Assembly: GCA_016617855.1 (NCBI GenBank)
Contig: JAECUM010004321.1
Coordinates: forward strand, 1 to 64,000
DNA: 64,000 nt
Source: Megalonaias nervosa
Taxonomy: Eukaryota; Mollusca; Bivalvia; Unionida; Unionidae
Reading direction: 5' to 3'
A model generated the notes under the pieces. The model was given only the letters and a program-made list of their open reading frames with translations, searched no databases and had not been told where the DNA came from. This document shows positions 24,901-36,284 of the stretch, piece by piece (position 1 is the stretch's first letter; each line of letters starts with the position of its first letter). The translations under genes and the position numbers were made by a program.

Positions 24901-25654
24901 ATTAATGACAGTAAAAGCACTATGCCACTTTGCACGCACAAGTCCATATACCATCACGACTAAATACACATCACCAAAATATGATGCTACAAGGTTGGTG
25001 GAATACGCACTCGCGCTTAGCAGACACACTTGCATGTCGACCTAGTATTAATTATCATTATATATGGCAAGATATTTATCCCGGGCTCTTCCATCACTAA
25101 TTACACTCTTTGCGCCATGGCTGTCATTACATGTGTTCAACATGGAGCACACTTACTCAACAAACGAGAACATATTTAGTGGATTTGAGAAATTACGTAA
25201 ATTTTGGATAGAAAACTATTGCACTCCAGAAAATCGTAGTATGATGCGCCGTATCATAAATAAATACAGAAACTTAGCGCATTTCTGTACTCTTTTGTTT
25301 CATTGATTTTAAAATCATAAATTATTATGAAAGTTGAATTTAGTCCTGATATGTTTCTTGACAATCCATTTGGCAACAGTGATTGGCATACGTGTCAAAC
25401 ATGTAATTAAAGAATCATAAGCATAATTGTTTTGTTTTTTATCATTCACGAATAATTTCTGACAAATAGAGCCGTTTTGTGAAAGAAACATATAACTGTT
25501 TGAACTATTTTGTCATGAATAATGAATAACGCAGTAAAGTCGTAACAAGTTTCCTCATTCCTTATTGACGGAAAGTACCATCGTACCAGTACAGTGAAAA
25601 AGTACCGTGGTTTACCGGTAATACCGCACACCTCTAATTAGCTTCCCGTGTGTA
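24901..25654. other. no gene seen
   Basis: The 80-codon ORF at 25064-25306 (+) (FEKLRKFWIENYCTPENRS) is not recognised and has no flanking coding context. Nothing else seen. Confidence 0.4.
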
Positions 25655-25770
25655 GGTGATTCTTCGATGGAGTAGTTCTACTGGGTTCTTCCTCCACTAA
25701 AAAAAAAAAAAAAAAAAAAATTGTCGCCTATCAGGTGCTGAAAACTGGCGTTAAACCCATAACAGTAATA
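25655..25770 (+). mobile_element. SINE 3' fragment
   Basis: GGGTTCTTCCTCCACTA, then after an A run CGCCTATC.GGTGCTGAAAA and TGGCGTTAAACCC, matches the 3' third of the SINE at 28665-28930. Head missing; an A-rich expansion lies inside. Confidence 0.55.
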
Positions 25771-25974
25771 CCAACATTTTTCAAATGACCGAAACATGTG
25801 GACATTTTCTTTTTCTTTTTTTTTTTGTTTTTGATATTGAAATGACAGAAGAGGCTTGTATAGGACTTATCAATTCCCACGTTCCTATATGTTCTTGGTC
25901 GTGTTTACAAGTGTAAAACACCGGTAGGGAACAGTTCTATTCAACCTCGCACTTGATCTTTATCCTGATTCATG

Positions 25975-26230
25975 GGCCTTGTGTGGCCGAGTGGTCTAAG
26001 GCAGTCACCTTTACAGATCGCTCGCATCTCACCTGTCAGCGTAGGTTCGAGTCTTGTTCGGCCATTATTTTATGTAAGAAAGCTTGCTGTCGATTTCCGT
26101 CGATTGGAGGTTCTTCCCGGGATCTAAATTCATCACATATACACTGGTAACCATGTTTTGCCTTGCATGTGTTAAAAATGCAATTACCCTCCACCACCAT
26201 CCGAAAAAAAAAAGAAAAAAAAAAAAGAAA
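25975..26230 (+). mobile_element. tRNA-derived SINE with A-rich tail
   Basis: Head GTGTGGCCGAGTGGTCTAAG (box A) and GTAGGTTCGAGTCTTG (box B) match the tRNA-like head of the SINE at 28665. The body continues AAGCTTGCTG..TTGGAGGTTCTTCCCGGGA and ends in an impure A tail (26202-26230). Confidence 0.7.
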
Positions 26231-28232
26231 CACAGCCACAATCCTGACTCGTGGACTATTTTGATCTTCTAATGTTAGCATAACGCACACAAAGTAGCAA
26301 AAACATTCCGATTTCCATAAACTAACTGAATATTCTTTCGCAGTAACCAAAATAAACATTAGTTTCATCCTACAACAACAGTGGTTGAAGATAAGTGTCC
26401 ATCAAACACATACGTTCGCACTGATAGACCTAGTTGTGCGTATGGCTTTTTGGGTCCACCATTTCGAGTTTTAAAAAGCCGTAGTTGTAATTTTAAAAAA
26501 GTGATTATTGTCATTAGTATGTATGAAGGGTAAATTAACCTCAGACCAAAGTTTAATTGAGGACTATTTTATTAGTTTCTGTCTGTCTCAGATAATCTCA
26601 GATGTGTATCATTGTGCAAGCGATATGTACGCTGTGCATCGATATTACCTAAACCGTTTCAGCCACTGCTCTTTGAAAGCTAAAATGTATTTAAACGACA
26701 TTTAAAATTTACTCTGAGTTTAAACCTGATTTTTTGGTATCTATTTTAAGGTACGGATATTTTTAATTGGTGTTTTGCTGTTTGAAAGTTGCGTCAGTTT
26801 TCACAATTGACTTTGACCTCATTTTTTTGGTCAGAAATGTGAGAAAAGGAATCCTTAATTACGTTCAGTGTAGAATAGGAAAGTGTCACTCTCGGGATAA
26901 GAACCTTGCGTCAGATACTCGGCACAGCCTCGAGTCTTATGCAAAGTTTGATGGGGGTGGAATTTTCCTATCCTACGTCAAGCACATGAGGGATCATATT
27001 AATCCATGATCAGGAGGTCTAACATTATGCTGAAAACAATGTGTACAAAATGTAAAAAAATTCGTTACAATAAAGGATACATTTTAGACTGAAATATTTG
27101 GCTTTTCGAAAGGGGTAGGTACTATAAGGCCTCTTTTTGACCCAAAAAATCAAAAAAATTCAAAAATGTTATTGATCTGATAATGCCATGGCAAAAAGTG
27201 CGTCAGCATTTGAAAAACTTAAAATTGTAATTGAGTTTTAAAAAATATCTGTTTTGACGTCTTAGGCACGTGCTTACGATGTCACATTTGAATGTAAAAT
27301 GGCCATTTTGTGCTACAATTTGAACTATTTGTACAAATTAAGCAGGTCCAAATATAAAGATATGGGCGAACAACCTTTTATTAGAATATCGTTTTGGTTG
27401 CTGCATGTGGACCATGTGAACAACGATCAAATTTGAGTGCATTAGCATTCATTGCTACTTTGCATCTCTACAATAGCCAAGTATTAACTTAATCTAAACT
27501 GACGTTTCTGCTTTAGTGAAAGCATCCAATAATTCTGACAGATAGCAAAATGACTGTATGTTCACTGTAACATTAATACAATACATATGGTATAGTGAAA
27601 CCATGAAATAAACATTTAATTTTGTTATTATGATCGTCAAACCGTGTTATTTGTTCACCCCTTACGTCCATGTCATATGGGCGACACAATTCCAATACAT
27701 AGTATCACAGAATGCCTTTTTCTCCTCCTTTTTTAAAACAAAGTTGACAGCCGCCTGTCGTTTGTAATTTATTTTTAGATTTTCTGATCGTGTTATGTGA
27801 CATTTAGGTTCTCTAAAGTTTAGAATGAGGATAACTTAAATGTAGAATAGACGCGTAAAGGAAGTCAGCCGACAACAACATGCAGCTTACGTATTATTTT
27901 GCTAATGGGGTCTACAAGATAAATGGTATGATGATAAAAATAATAATACAATGTATGTTTCCAATTTGTTGAATTACTTCAGTATGTAACTTCACAGTAT
28001 CATCTGCTGAAGACTAAATTTCGGTCTGCAGCTGATAATAAAATAGAACAAAGCTAAAACAATGCAATATAATAATCGAAGAAGCATTTATTTTAGAAAG
28101 GGATTATATTACAGTGTTATGAATTTTTATCTGCTTGTAATGCAAAGATATGTATGAAATATTTGTTTAAAAATGTGATAACAGTATTTTTAGGAGTAAC
28201 TGATCATGCCCAAAAGAGTCACACACGGCAAC
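26231..28232. other. no gene seen
   Basis: AT-rich non-coding sequence; short ORFs at 26508-26705 and 26767-27009 are not recognised and lack context. Confidence 0.5.
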
Positions 28233-28365
<133 letters not shown>

Positions 28366-28448
28366 AGAGAAAACTTGCATGGGAGCATTAACATTTTTCT
28401 TGTTATATTTGTATATATAAAACGTTTTCTTTTCCTTCAGCCAGTAAA

Positions 28449-28900
28449 AGTAGTAGAGAAAAAGGAGGTTTCTGGCTCAGGACCCCTTTATAGGTCCCGG
28501 CCACCTCCAGACAAGTACAAATTACCCCCCCCAAGAACCCCACCCACCCCAACCAACAATTTTTTTTTAAAATGATAATGGAGGTTTCTGGCTCAAGCTT
28601 ATTTTATAATTTTTTTAAATTGATTATTGTATTATTGTTAGATAAAATTTTACTCATTTGTTACGGGGCCCCGAGTGGCCGAGTGGTCTAAAGCGCTCTC
28701 CGTTACGGATCACTGCCATCTCACCTCTGTCTGCGTGGGTTCGAGTCTAGGATTCGGCGAATGTGGATATGTGAGAAAGCTCGCCAGTAGCTTCTCGTGG
28801 GTCGGTGGTTCTTTCCGGGGATTTCCCGGTTTCTTCCTCCACCATTAATACTGGCCGCCATGTATAGCCTATCGTGTGCTGAAAAATGGCGTTAGGCCCC

Positions 28901-28931
<31 letters not shown>

Positions 28932-28966
28932 CTCATTTGTTACATAAAATTTCATACCTTATCATC
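28449..28966 (+). repeat. Polinton left TIR (split by SINE)
   Basis: 28449-28664 continued at 28944-28966 is the inverse of 42818-43053. The continuation after the SINE (ATAAAATTTCATACCTTATC) proves the SINE came later. The 16-mer GGAGGTTTCTGGCTCA occurs twice in the TIR, at 28464 and 28580, 116 bp apart. Confidence 0.9.
28652..28943 (+). mobile_element. full-length tRNA-derived SINE in the Polinton TIR
   Basis: The body at 28665-28930 is flanked by perfect 13-bp duplications ACTCATTTGTTAC (28652-28664 and 28931-28943). The head has box A (GTGGCCGAGTGGTCTAA) and box B (GGTTCGAGTC) spaced as in a Leu/Ser-type tRNA gene. The body includes GCCAGTAGCTTCTCGTGGGT and CCGCCATGTATAGCCTATC, and the tail is (CAA)n. 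The long perfect target duplication indicates L1-type retrotransposition by a LINE partner. Truncated relatives lie at 17945, 25655, 25975 and 57329. Confidence 0.92.
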
Positions 28967-28989
28967 AGCAGTTACAACTTAAGATTATT

Positions 28990-29450
28990 TTATGCCTCGT
29001 CACCAATTACTAATGTTTCAACCGATGGCATTAAAAATATTTCATCATCACGATAATAAGGGCTAAACTTTATTTTACCGCTTACACAACGACGAGTCTC
29101 AAATAAATCTTTAATCTGTAGTCTGTAAAGAGGTATATTTTATCAATATAATATACTTTTGACCGATCGAGGTCGATGGTAGGTTTAGTATATTTTTGTT
29201 GACTGATCGGATCATGAAAGTTATTGAATTCTGCTGACAATCCTTTGCTTAATTTTTCAAGATAATCGAAGTACTCGCTGTTATCGGATCTGATAAGCGA
29301 AAGGTTTAACCTGCCACCATCAACTTTGTTGCTGCTGAAACATATCCCAGACATTTCATTGTTAATTTCAACTGTTAACTGTTTACCATCCATCATCAAA
29401 TATTTAATCTTGCTGTTATTGCTATGTGTCACCGTAATATTTTCAAACAT
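28990..29450 (-). pseudogene. unknown Polinton ORF next to polB
   Basis: The ATG at 29450 (MFENITVTHSNNSKIKYLM...) follows the polB stop by about 30 bp on the same strand. The frame runs to about 29112 and then stops, but the +1 frame continues coding-like (DLFETRRCVSGKIKFSPYY) to a TAA at 28990-28992, just inside the TIR end. So the protein was about 153 residues with one frameshift near 29115. No motif was recognised. Its position between the TIR and polB suggests an early or replication-linked accessory, which is inference only. Confidence 0.6.
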
Positions 29451-29482
29451 TATTTTTATTTTTTCACACAAAATTTCATACC

Positions 29483-32400
29483 CTAATCACCCAATATAAT
29501 ATCAAGTATATATTTATCATTGTCACAGCGACATCCAAGTGCAAATGTCTCTATTCCATTTTCGCAATAACGTTTATCATCAAAATTACTTAATCCACGC
29601 TTGATAATAACATTTGTATAAAGTTTATGATGGTTCGTTCGAATAGCCATTGCTCTGACAAAATTGACACCTCCATCAAGTGCGTACTTGTAATCTTAAA
29701 ACCCAATAAATTTTTTTTAACAAAATCGCGAGGAAACCTTTTGCTTTTCTTGTCATTTTATTATTGTCCAGGAATACCGCGTACATTTTGCTCCGCAAAC
29801 CAATAAAATATTTGATAATATTAGAGTTCATTTCGTCTTTAAACTTAACAATAACCTTTTTATTTGTGTCATCATGAAATCTACTATCGCAAGGATAATC
29901 GGAAAGATCGAACAGATGTCGGTTATCAAATATATCTTGATAGACGTCATTGTTAGCGCAATCAGCGCTATTTATTTCGTAAACAAGTCAGTCATTATCT
30001 GTAAACAATAATTTACTTGACGGCCACTGCTTCTTAACAAGATTATAATGAAACTCGTACATGAGACACTTCGACAAATCAAGTACAGAAGCTCCAACAT
30101 AAATCGGTTTATTAAGTTTTAGATTTGTTTTTCATTTTTGTATCGCGACAGGGTTTTCATTAAAAATTTTCATTCTGACAAAACCATCATCTGAAACAAG
30201 TTTATTTCTTCGGTCGATATCATTAACTGATTCGATGTTTCCTCGTTTTCTAATATTTTCCATTGTCTTACCAAAGACGGAGTTGTTCATGAGCGTGAAG
30301 AAGTTTTTCTCAAAATCACTTTTAGCTACAGCTCTCCTAGAAGTGTTTGAGCTAATATAACCTCTCATCCAAGGCGACTGATTAAATTTTAACACACGAT
30401 AAACTTTCCTCAACACAAGACCGGCATCTACCGCGTTGTTTTAAAACTTTGTAATGCAAAACATAATTTCGCTTATCAAGTAAATTTGAGACTAGTCTTT
30501 TACCATCGAATTTTGTCTTGATGATGTTATCGCTTGTTGTTCCTCAGATAACAAACTATAGTCAATTATCATTGATTCCGCACAAAATGGATAATCGTTA
30601 TGTAAATTGTGTAACGAAGTAGGATAGTCAAGATCAACGAAATATGAAATAGGAAACATCATCAGGTATCTTTTTTATGTTTCCGATAGATATTGGTCAG
30701 GTGTAATCCAACTATATCCACCAAACGGCATTGGTTCTGACATTGCAGAACCGTACAAATTATCAGGATCTAGATAAATGATGTACTTTGTTGGAAGCTC
30801 AGGATTGTAATCTTTCATGTATTTATTGTTTGCTTTCGAATATTTTTTTGTTGGACGCTAATACCGCCACGAATACCTTTTTCAATAAAGTTAAACATGT
30901 CAACATCTGTTAGTAATTCTAACTCCACCTTACTAAACTTTAACAGAGCATCCCAAGATAACCTAGGAGCAGAGTAATACCAACGAGGATCTAATCCTTA
31001 ATTATTATAGCTACTTTTCGAAAGCTTTCAAATACATCCGCCAGCAATAATGCATAAGTTTTCAAATACAAATCATGATAATCGCCAAATGTTTTGCAAT
31101 CGAATTCTTTCCAAATATCTTGTGCATATTTGTACTCGTCATCGGATATATTTTAGTTTTTTAGTTGCGAATAAAATTTATCTTTGTCAGGTAAAGATAT
31201 TTCATCAAATTTACTCCAATCATCGAGATATTCGAATGGAAATCCTCCTCGTTTGTTAACAAGTTTGCTTTGGAGACATCGTCTCTGCCGAAACAATCTT
31301 GTAGGTTATAAAGCTCGCTACAGCCTTTTACCAGCTCTTCTAACGATGCTGCCATAAACCGTAGGCTGTCGGTAAAACGCAACTTATCCAAAGCAACTGA
31401 CATATACTTTTCAAAATTATTTGGGATACACTTGACTACGTTATCAAATTTTAAACGAGACGTTATTTCAGGGTCACCAAAAGCTTCTACGATAATGTGA
31501 CTGTTATATACTCGGAAATTGTGAAGAACAACTGGAATAAAATTTGGGGCATGAAACTTTAAATTACACTTATCGTGAGCCGCTCCACGATACTGCCCGG
31601 TCAAATGACAATGATCACGTACTTTTTTATCTCCAGGAAAGTCAAGTTCTTTTTCACAAATATGACAAAATGTTGCTTGTTCATGATCAGATTCTTCTTG
31701 AGATGTCATTTTTTTCATTGTAACGATTCTTTTTGAAATGATTCTTTTTAAACTTTTAAATATATCGTCAGCTTCGCCAATCAACTGCTTGAGAAGCCAA
31801 ACAGCTCGATTTTTACCGCGATATATTTTAATCGGTTTAAATAAATTTTTATCATTACAACAAACTATCTTATACGCGACTCCGCATGGAACACGATTTT
31901 GAATTTTCCTTGTACTTGATTGATTAGGATCATTTTCTGAGCCAAGCTCAGGCTGAAGTAATCACTCGAAGTCAGCGTATACAACGAAAGGAATTTTTAG
32001 TTTATGTTGGTGATTGACAAACCGAAGAATTTTTCCATCCTCGCCTGGCATTGTTATTCGTTGTACATCAGTACAGCGCTGAAGATGATTTTGTAGTTTT
32101 TCGTTGTCAGAGCAACCTTGCAAACAACGATAGCAGAAGCATTTCTTATTTTTTTTTTTACTGTACTGTTTATCAACAAGTCCGTTGAAGTTTTTGATCC
32201 ATACGTAATGATTTTTATAAAACAATAAATTTATTGTCGATTGCGAAGCTTTTTCTGAAATATATCTTGGATAGACGTTTTCATGCTAGTCAAGACCAAA
32301 TACGTTAACTGAAATACTATTTTGTTTTTCAAACTTTGGTATATGATTTTCTGCAACTGGAAAGTCAATACCAGTAAAATTTAATTTTGTAACATGACTA

Positions 32401-33004
32401 AAATATTTATCAACACGATCAGCATTTTTTTTTCTGCTGGAAGCATCGCAGAAAGAATAGCCCACTGAAAGAACCTTTCATCAAGGTTCTTTACATTTAT
32501 ACAGCATTTTTTTTTTGTCTTTTATTCTTTGTGGCAGGTCAATATATGATCTACCACGTAATACATTATATTTCGTCGTGTGAAATAGAATTTGAGCAAT
32601 TATCTCAAACTTCCAACCAGAATCTGATTCGGTAAATTATTCTATCTTTTTCCAAATTTCCTGGTATATATTATCAGCTTGCAATGAAAGATTAGTTCCA
32701 AGCGAAACACACTTGGATTTTGCACTAATAAAAGGTTCTGCGGTTACCTCGTCAGTCGACTCTTCTGTCACATGTAATTTAGAAAATATACGTGATACTG
32801 CTCTAGGATTTTCAAACCCTTATGTTTTTCAAGTTCACGTTTTATAGTTGGTTCCAATAAATGAAAAAGATTTATAGAGGTTAAATTTACCAGTACGATT
32901 TGCTTATCAAATCGATAGCTGTTATCAAATCCAGCAAAAGCGGTAGCTATTTTTGTAGGTTCTCCTACGAGGCTCTTTTTCGCTATATCACGTAACTTCA
33001 GCAT
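29483..33004 (-). pseudogene. polB: protein-primed DNA polymerase B (Polinton type), broken
   Basis: The ATG at 33004 is chosen over the upstream TTG; the stop is at 29483-29485, giving about 1,150 codons as usual for Polinton PolB. Landmarks in order: exonuclease I VVYADFE (about 31965); Cys/His knuckle CHICEKEL..RDHCHLTGQYRG (about 31667-31580), the endonuclease VII-like insert common in these polymerases; exo motif LHNFRVYNSHII (about 31515); palm motif A region VDLDYPTSLH (about 30640); MNNSVFGKTMEN (about 30290); VGASVLDLSK (about 30085); palm motif C LLFTDND (about 30000). The motif C serine is a TGA stop, another TGA lies at 30129-30131, and frameshifts lie near 29730, 30420, 30860, 31140, 31800-31960 and 32230-32770. 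It replicated the element from the termini; this copy cannot. Confidence 0.9.
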
Positions 33005-33131
33005 TCTTATAGAATGTACTATCAAATGTCTAATTTAACGTTCAACAGGTATTCTATTTATAGCGCACCCTGTCGAGTACGTTCAATTAAATAAATGGAT
33101 TTCTTATAGTATAATTGCACAGAATTAAACG

Positions 33132-33931
33132 ATGACAAGCACAAGCGAGCAGGAGTATTATTATGTTCACCCTAAATACAACTTGTACGCGGGAAATATG
33201 TTAGGGTCGGTCATACACGTCAAATACGGACAACCGCTCGGTAAAGCAACACCAGCTGGTTATAAAATAAGCATAAAAGGTGATAATGCCGAGCGAGTTG
33301 AAATCTTTGGGAAAGATTTTATTTACACGTTATTTTGTGACGATATTCCAGCTGGGCAGCATGTATACCATGCCAACGGCGCGGTTACTGATAATATTGA
33401 AAACTTGTCTTTGCAAGATGAATTTCAAATGCATCCCGTGTTTGATCTGTACGAGGCAAATGATAGTTGAATTATTAGAAATAGAAAAACTAAAAAAAGT
33501 TGTTGGTTGTATGAACAATATGGGATATCTTATAGTAACTGTAAGAGAAGCACAAACAGATCAAGTTAATTATTGTAGTCACCGATTTTTTTAATGAAAC
33601 TTTTAATGGACCTATACCCGATGATTTAGTAATAGATTATATCAACCGTATTAAAACCGACAATCGCCTTGAAAACCTCGAACATGTTATTCAACAAGAG
33701 AATACAAAACGAGGACGAGGTAGTGGTATAAATTTTAGATATCCGGCTAAACCTGTTGTTTCATTTAATCTCGAAAGAAATCAGGAACTGAAATTTTCTT
33801 CGATAACTGCTGCGGCAGGATACTTTAAAATTAATCATAGAGCAGTAAAGTATGTTGTAGATGAAATAACAAGATCAACTTTTCCAAACGAACACAATGC
33901 TTGGATCGTCTTTCGATACAACGATAGCTAA
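33132..33931 (+). pseudogene. double HNH nuclease with NUMOD1-like C-terminus
   Basis: The ATG at 33132 opens a frame with HPKYNLYAGNMLGSVIHVK and IPAGQHVYHANGAVTDNIEN, which has the shape of an HNH_3-type domain. A second copy follows from HPVFDLYEAND (about 33438), through two frame changes (about 33470 and in the T run near 33585), to HRFF, NETFNGPIPDDLVIDYINR and IKTDNRLENLEH. The end (KPVVSFNLERNQELKFSSIT, then AAAGYFKINHRAVKYVV) resembles the NUMOD1 DNA-binding helix found behind HNH homing nucleases. Stop at 33929-33931. Domain 1 keeps His but has Tyr for the Asp before it; domain 2 has Tyr where His is expected. Family knowledge: HNH-NUMOD proteins nick or cut DNA and often behave selfishly. 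A role in packaging or replication is inference. Confidence 0.75.
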
Positions 33932-34232
33932 ATTTATTGTAGTATTTTAGTAAGCTCATCTCGACTAATACAGCTATGGCACCACAACATGATAGCTTCT
34001 CTATCATACATTATGCTAATTATTTTTCGTTATATAATTGTTTTCTTTCAGTGTTGGTCAGTAAACTTTTATCGCTTCCACCGTACACCAAAAACAGATT
34101 AACTGTAACATTTTTTCATCCGCTAATACATTTTTTTTTACTGCTTCTTTGAGAGCGTTATTGTTGTAGATCCTTACCCGCTAGATATATCTTATCTTGT
34201 CCATTATTATTTAAAGCTATATAAAATTATAT
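33932..34232. other. Polinton intergenic gap
   Basis: About 300 bp without a convincing frame on either strand; AT-rich. It may hold the promoter of the ORF at 34233. Confidence 0.5.
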
Positions 34233-34721
34233 ATGAACCTCTTGGAAAGATTAAAGTATGTCTATGATACACCGCTGGAACAGTTGGAAACAGCTTTAGA
34301 AATAGCACAAGAAACTGATGTTGACGTTGACAACGAGGTCGCTGGTATTAATGACGACGAAATCAACGACAAAGTTGTTGTCGACGATGCTACAACATCG
34401 TGGGACAAAAATAAATATGGAAGACCGACAACTGGTCGATATAATGTAAAATATCATATCACAAAGAAAATTTTGAAACTTAATTTTTCAAAAGATGAAA
34501 ATCAGTCGTTTTGGCGACTAATAAAACCATTTTTAAACATTAGAATTCCAGAACAACAGAAAAATATAAAATTCGATGTTACATTTGTCAAGATATTTAA
34601 TATAATGACGATCTCTGATGATAGCCGACAATATCTAATATCATTATATAAGCCTGTAAAATGTAAATCAGTATTATGTAAGTACGAGGAAATTTGCAAA
34701 AACATTATTTCCCAATATTAA
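34233..34721 (+). CDS. unknown 162-residue Polinton protein, acidic N-terminal half
   Basis: One of the few uninterrupted frames of the element. The N-terminal third is helical, then very acidic (DVDVDNEVAGINDDEIND). After a Gly/Thr/Arg turn (KYGRPTTGRYNVKYH) a compact C-terminal half contains NFSKDENQSFWRLIKPFLNI. There is no signal peptide or membrane helix. It converges on the integrase gene and overlaps its last 17 bp (34705-34721). No family recognised. Confidence 0.65.
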   Translation: MNLLERLKYVYDTPLEQLETALEIAQETDVDVDNEVAGINDDEINDKVVVDDATTSWDKNKYGRPTTGRYNVKYHITKKILKLNFSKDENQSFWRLIKPFLNIRIPEQQKNIKFDVTFVKIFNIMTISDDSRQYLISLYKPVKCKSVLCKYEEICKNIISQY

Positions 34722-36050
34722 TCTCTTTAGTTGGTATCCAACTATTAAATTTATCGCTGTACCCGCGCCACTTAACGAGACTTTTATAGCCACGCTTTTT
34801 TATTACTCGTTGATAAAGAAAACATCTTGTTCAGTCTTCTGCAGCTCTTGTTCGTAAAATCTACCAATTACTGGTTTCCCGGCTAGATCCTTCAGGGCGT
34901 ACGTTACAGGTATTGTCAGTAAAACTTTATCGATGACAAATACTTCCTCAGTAAAGTTCGGAGTAAATCCTTTTTCAAATACTTTTTTTTGTTAATGAAA
35001 TTCGAACTCTATCACCGACTTTAAATTTATGTCTGCGGTACATGTTTTCGTTTGCAAGAATCGGAGTTTAAATCGCATCATTCGGAGACATCCTAGTAGT
35101 TCGATGCTTCGTGTTATTGTACTTATCAACAATTTGTGGAAGATCATCAATATATCTATTAGTGTTTTTAGCTGTCAAATGTTTATGTATCAATTCGTTT
35201 ACTGTACAATTAAATCTTTCAACGCCAACGCTTTTTCCTTCATTTCCCGTAACATATGTTTTATGTTATTTTGTTCCAAAAACCACTCAAATGTTTCATT
35301 AAGAAACTCTGCCCCGTGATCAGTCCAAATTTTATTCGGTTTTCTTTCTGTACTTGTTATCACTTGTTTTTGTGCGTCAGTTATCGATGTTCCTGTTTTG
35401 TCTGTAACAGGTATACTAAACGCGTATTTGCTCAAAACATCAATAACGTTAAACAAATACTTTTTGTTATTGTTAAACTGAGCAAGATTTGACATATCAA
35501 CTAAATCTATCGCCCATGTATCATCAACGGCATTTGCGACAACCTTACGTGTCGGAAACATTTTTTTAGGTTTGTGTAGTTCTCTTGCCAGATCATCATA
35601 TAATTCTTTTCCGAGTGTGTCTCTACCGAGACCAAGTTTATATTTTGTTCCGATTGTTCCCTGCACTAGCCTTCTATCAAATCTCTCTCGCAGATTTGCA
35701 GGTTTCATATCTTTAATTTCATCTATCATTATCTTAATACAACCATGCTTATCTTGTTCGCTATAACGATAACAGAGGTCGTGACGCATTGCTATTGTAT
35801 CAACTTGATTATAAGGCTCTTTTCCTGGTAATGGATTATCGTTTTCATCTAGTTGTTTATCTAGCGAATTATAAGGTCCGATATATTTATGGCCTGGTAA
35901 TGTCCAACCTCCTTTTGGTTTCGGTAATTTTGCAATGAGTTTGTGAATGCCAATGCCGCTGCCAATTACTTCACGATGATTGCAGTATTGACAGTACGTA
36001 ATTTTATATTGTTCGATGCAAAGATCTTTATCACAATCACAATTGCACAT
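34705..36050 (-). pseudogene. PLA2-like domain fused to DDE integrase with chromodomain
   Basis: The first 283 codons (36050-35199) are uninterrupted. A Cys-rich start (CNCDCDKDLC, CQYC) is followed by GGWTLPGHKYIGPYNSLDK and VDTIAMRHDLCYR (about residues 47-95). These match the parvovirus-VP1-type phospholipase A2 pattern (glycine-rich Ca loop, then HD catalytic pair). Then comes the integrase core: ELHKPKKMFPTRKV, DDTWAIDLVDM, FNVIDVLSKYAFSIP and IWTDHGAEF. A frameshift near 35255 leads to GNEGKSVGVERFN (third acidic residue, DD35E spacing), a TAA near 35070, the SH3-like KFKVGDRVRIS and, after another shift near 34805, the chromodomain-like YKSLVKWRGYSDKFNSWIP. The stop is at 34705. The integrase inserts the element into host DNA; the PLA2-like part is a membrane-disrupting module in parvoviruses. 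Whether the fusion was functional is unknown. Confidence 0.85.
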
Positions 36051-36116
36051 TGTTTTATTTTTTAATCGTCGACAAAAATAACTGTCTACACCAGACCCTA
36101 AAGTCGATGGAGCTTT

Positions 36117-36263
36117 TTAAGCAAGCAACACACGTTTCTTTCAACCGCAAACAGCACAGATACCTTTTAACATCGTTTTGTTATTTTTGTTTCTTTCTAT
36201 TTTTTCATCTTTGTTAATCGTTTTAGTTTTGCATTTGAGGCAATATGTTGTCGCTTGTGACAT
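36117..36263 (-). pseudogene. small zinc-ribbon protein (DUF5679-like)
   Basis: The ATG at 36263 starts MSQATTYCLKCKTKT, and the second Cys pair follows as GICAVCG about 25 residues later, with an NKTMLKG turn between. The C-x2-C...C-x2-C spacing and Gly before the second pair are those of small zinc ribbons frequently linked to Polinton and giant-virus PLA2 proteins. A TGA interrupts directly after the last Cys-Gly, then KKRVLLA and TAA. It is in the same frame as, and 66 bp upstream of, the PLA2-integrase ORF, so it may once have been its N-terminus. Confidence 0.6.
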
Positions 36264-36284
36264 TGTTATTATAGTTGATTATCA

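Noticed and set aside
25064..25306. 80-codon ORF as a gene
   Set aside because: No recognised motif, no splice or promoter context, and AT-rich non-coding surroundings.
28665..28760. Possible tRNA gene (box A and box B present)
   Set aside because: It is the head of a SINE: a tRNA-unrelated body, a (CAA)n tail and a 13-bp target duplication follow, and the acceptor stem does not pair. The heads at 1768, 25975, 45419 and 57329 were rejected for the same reason.
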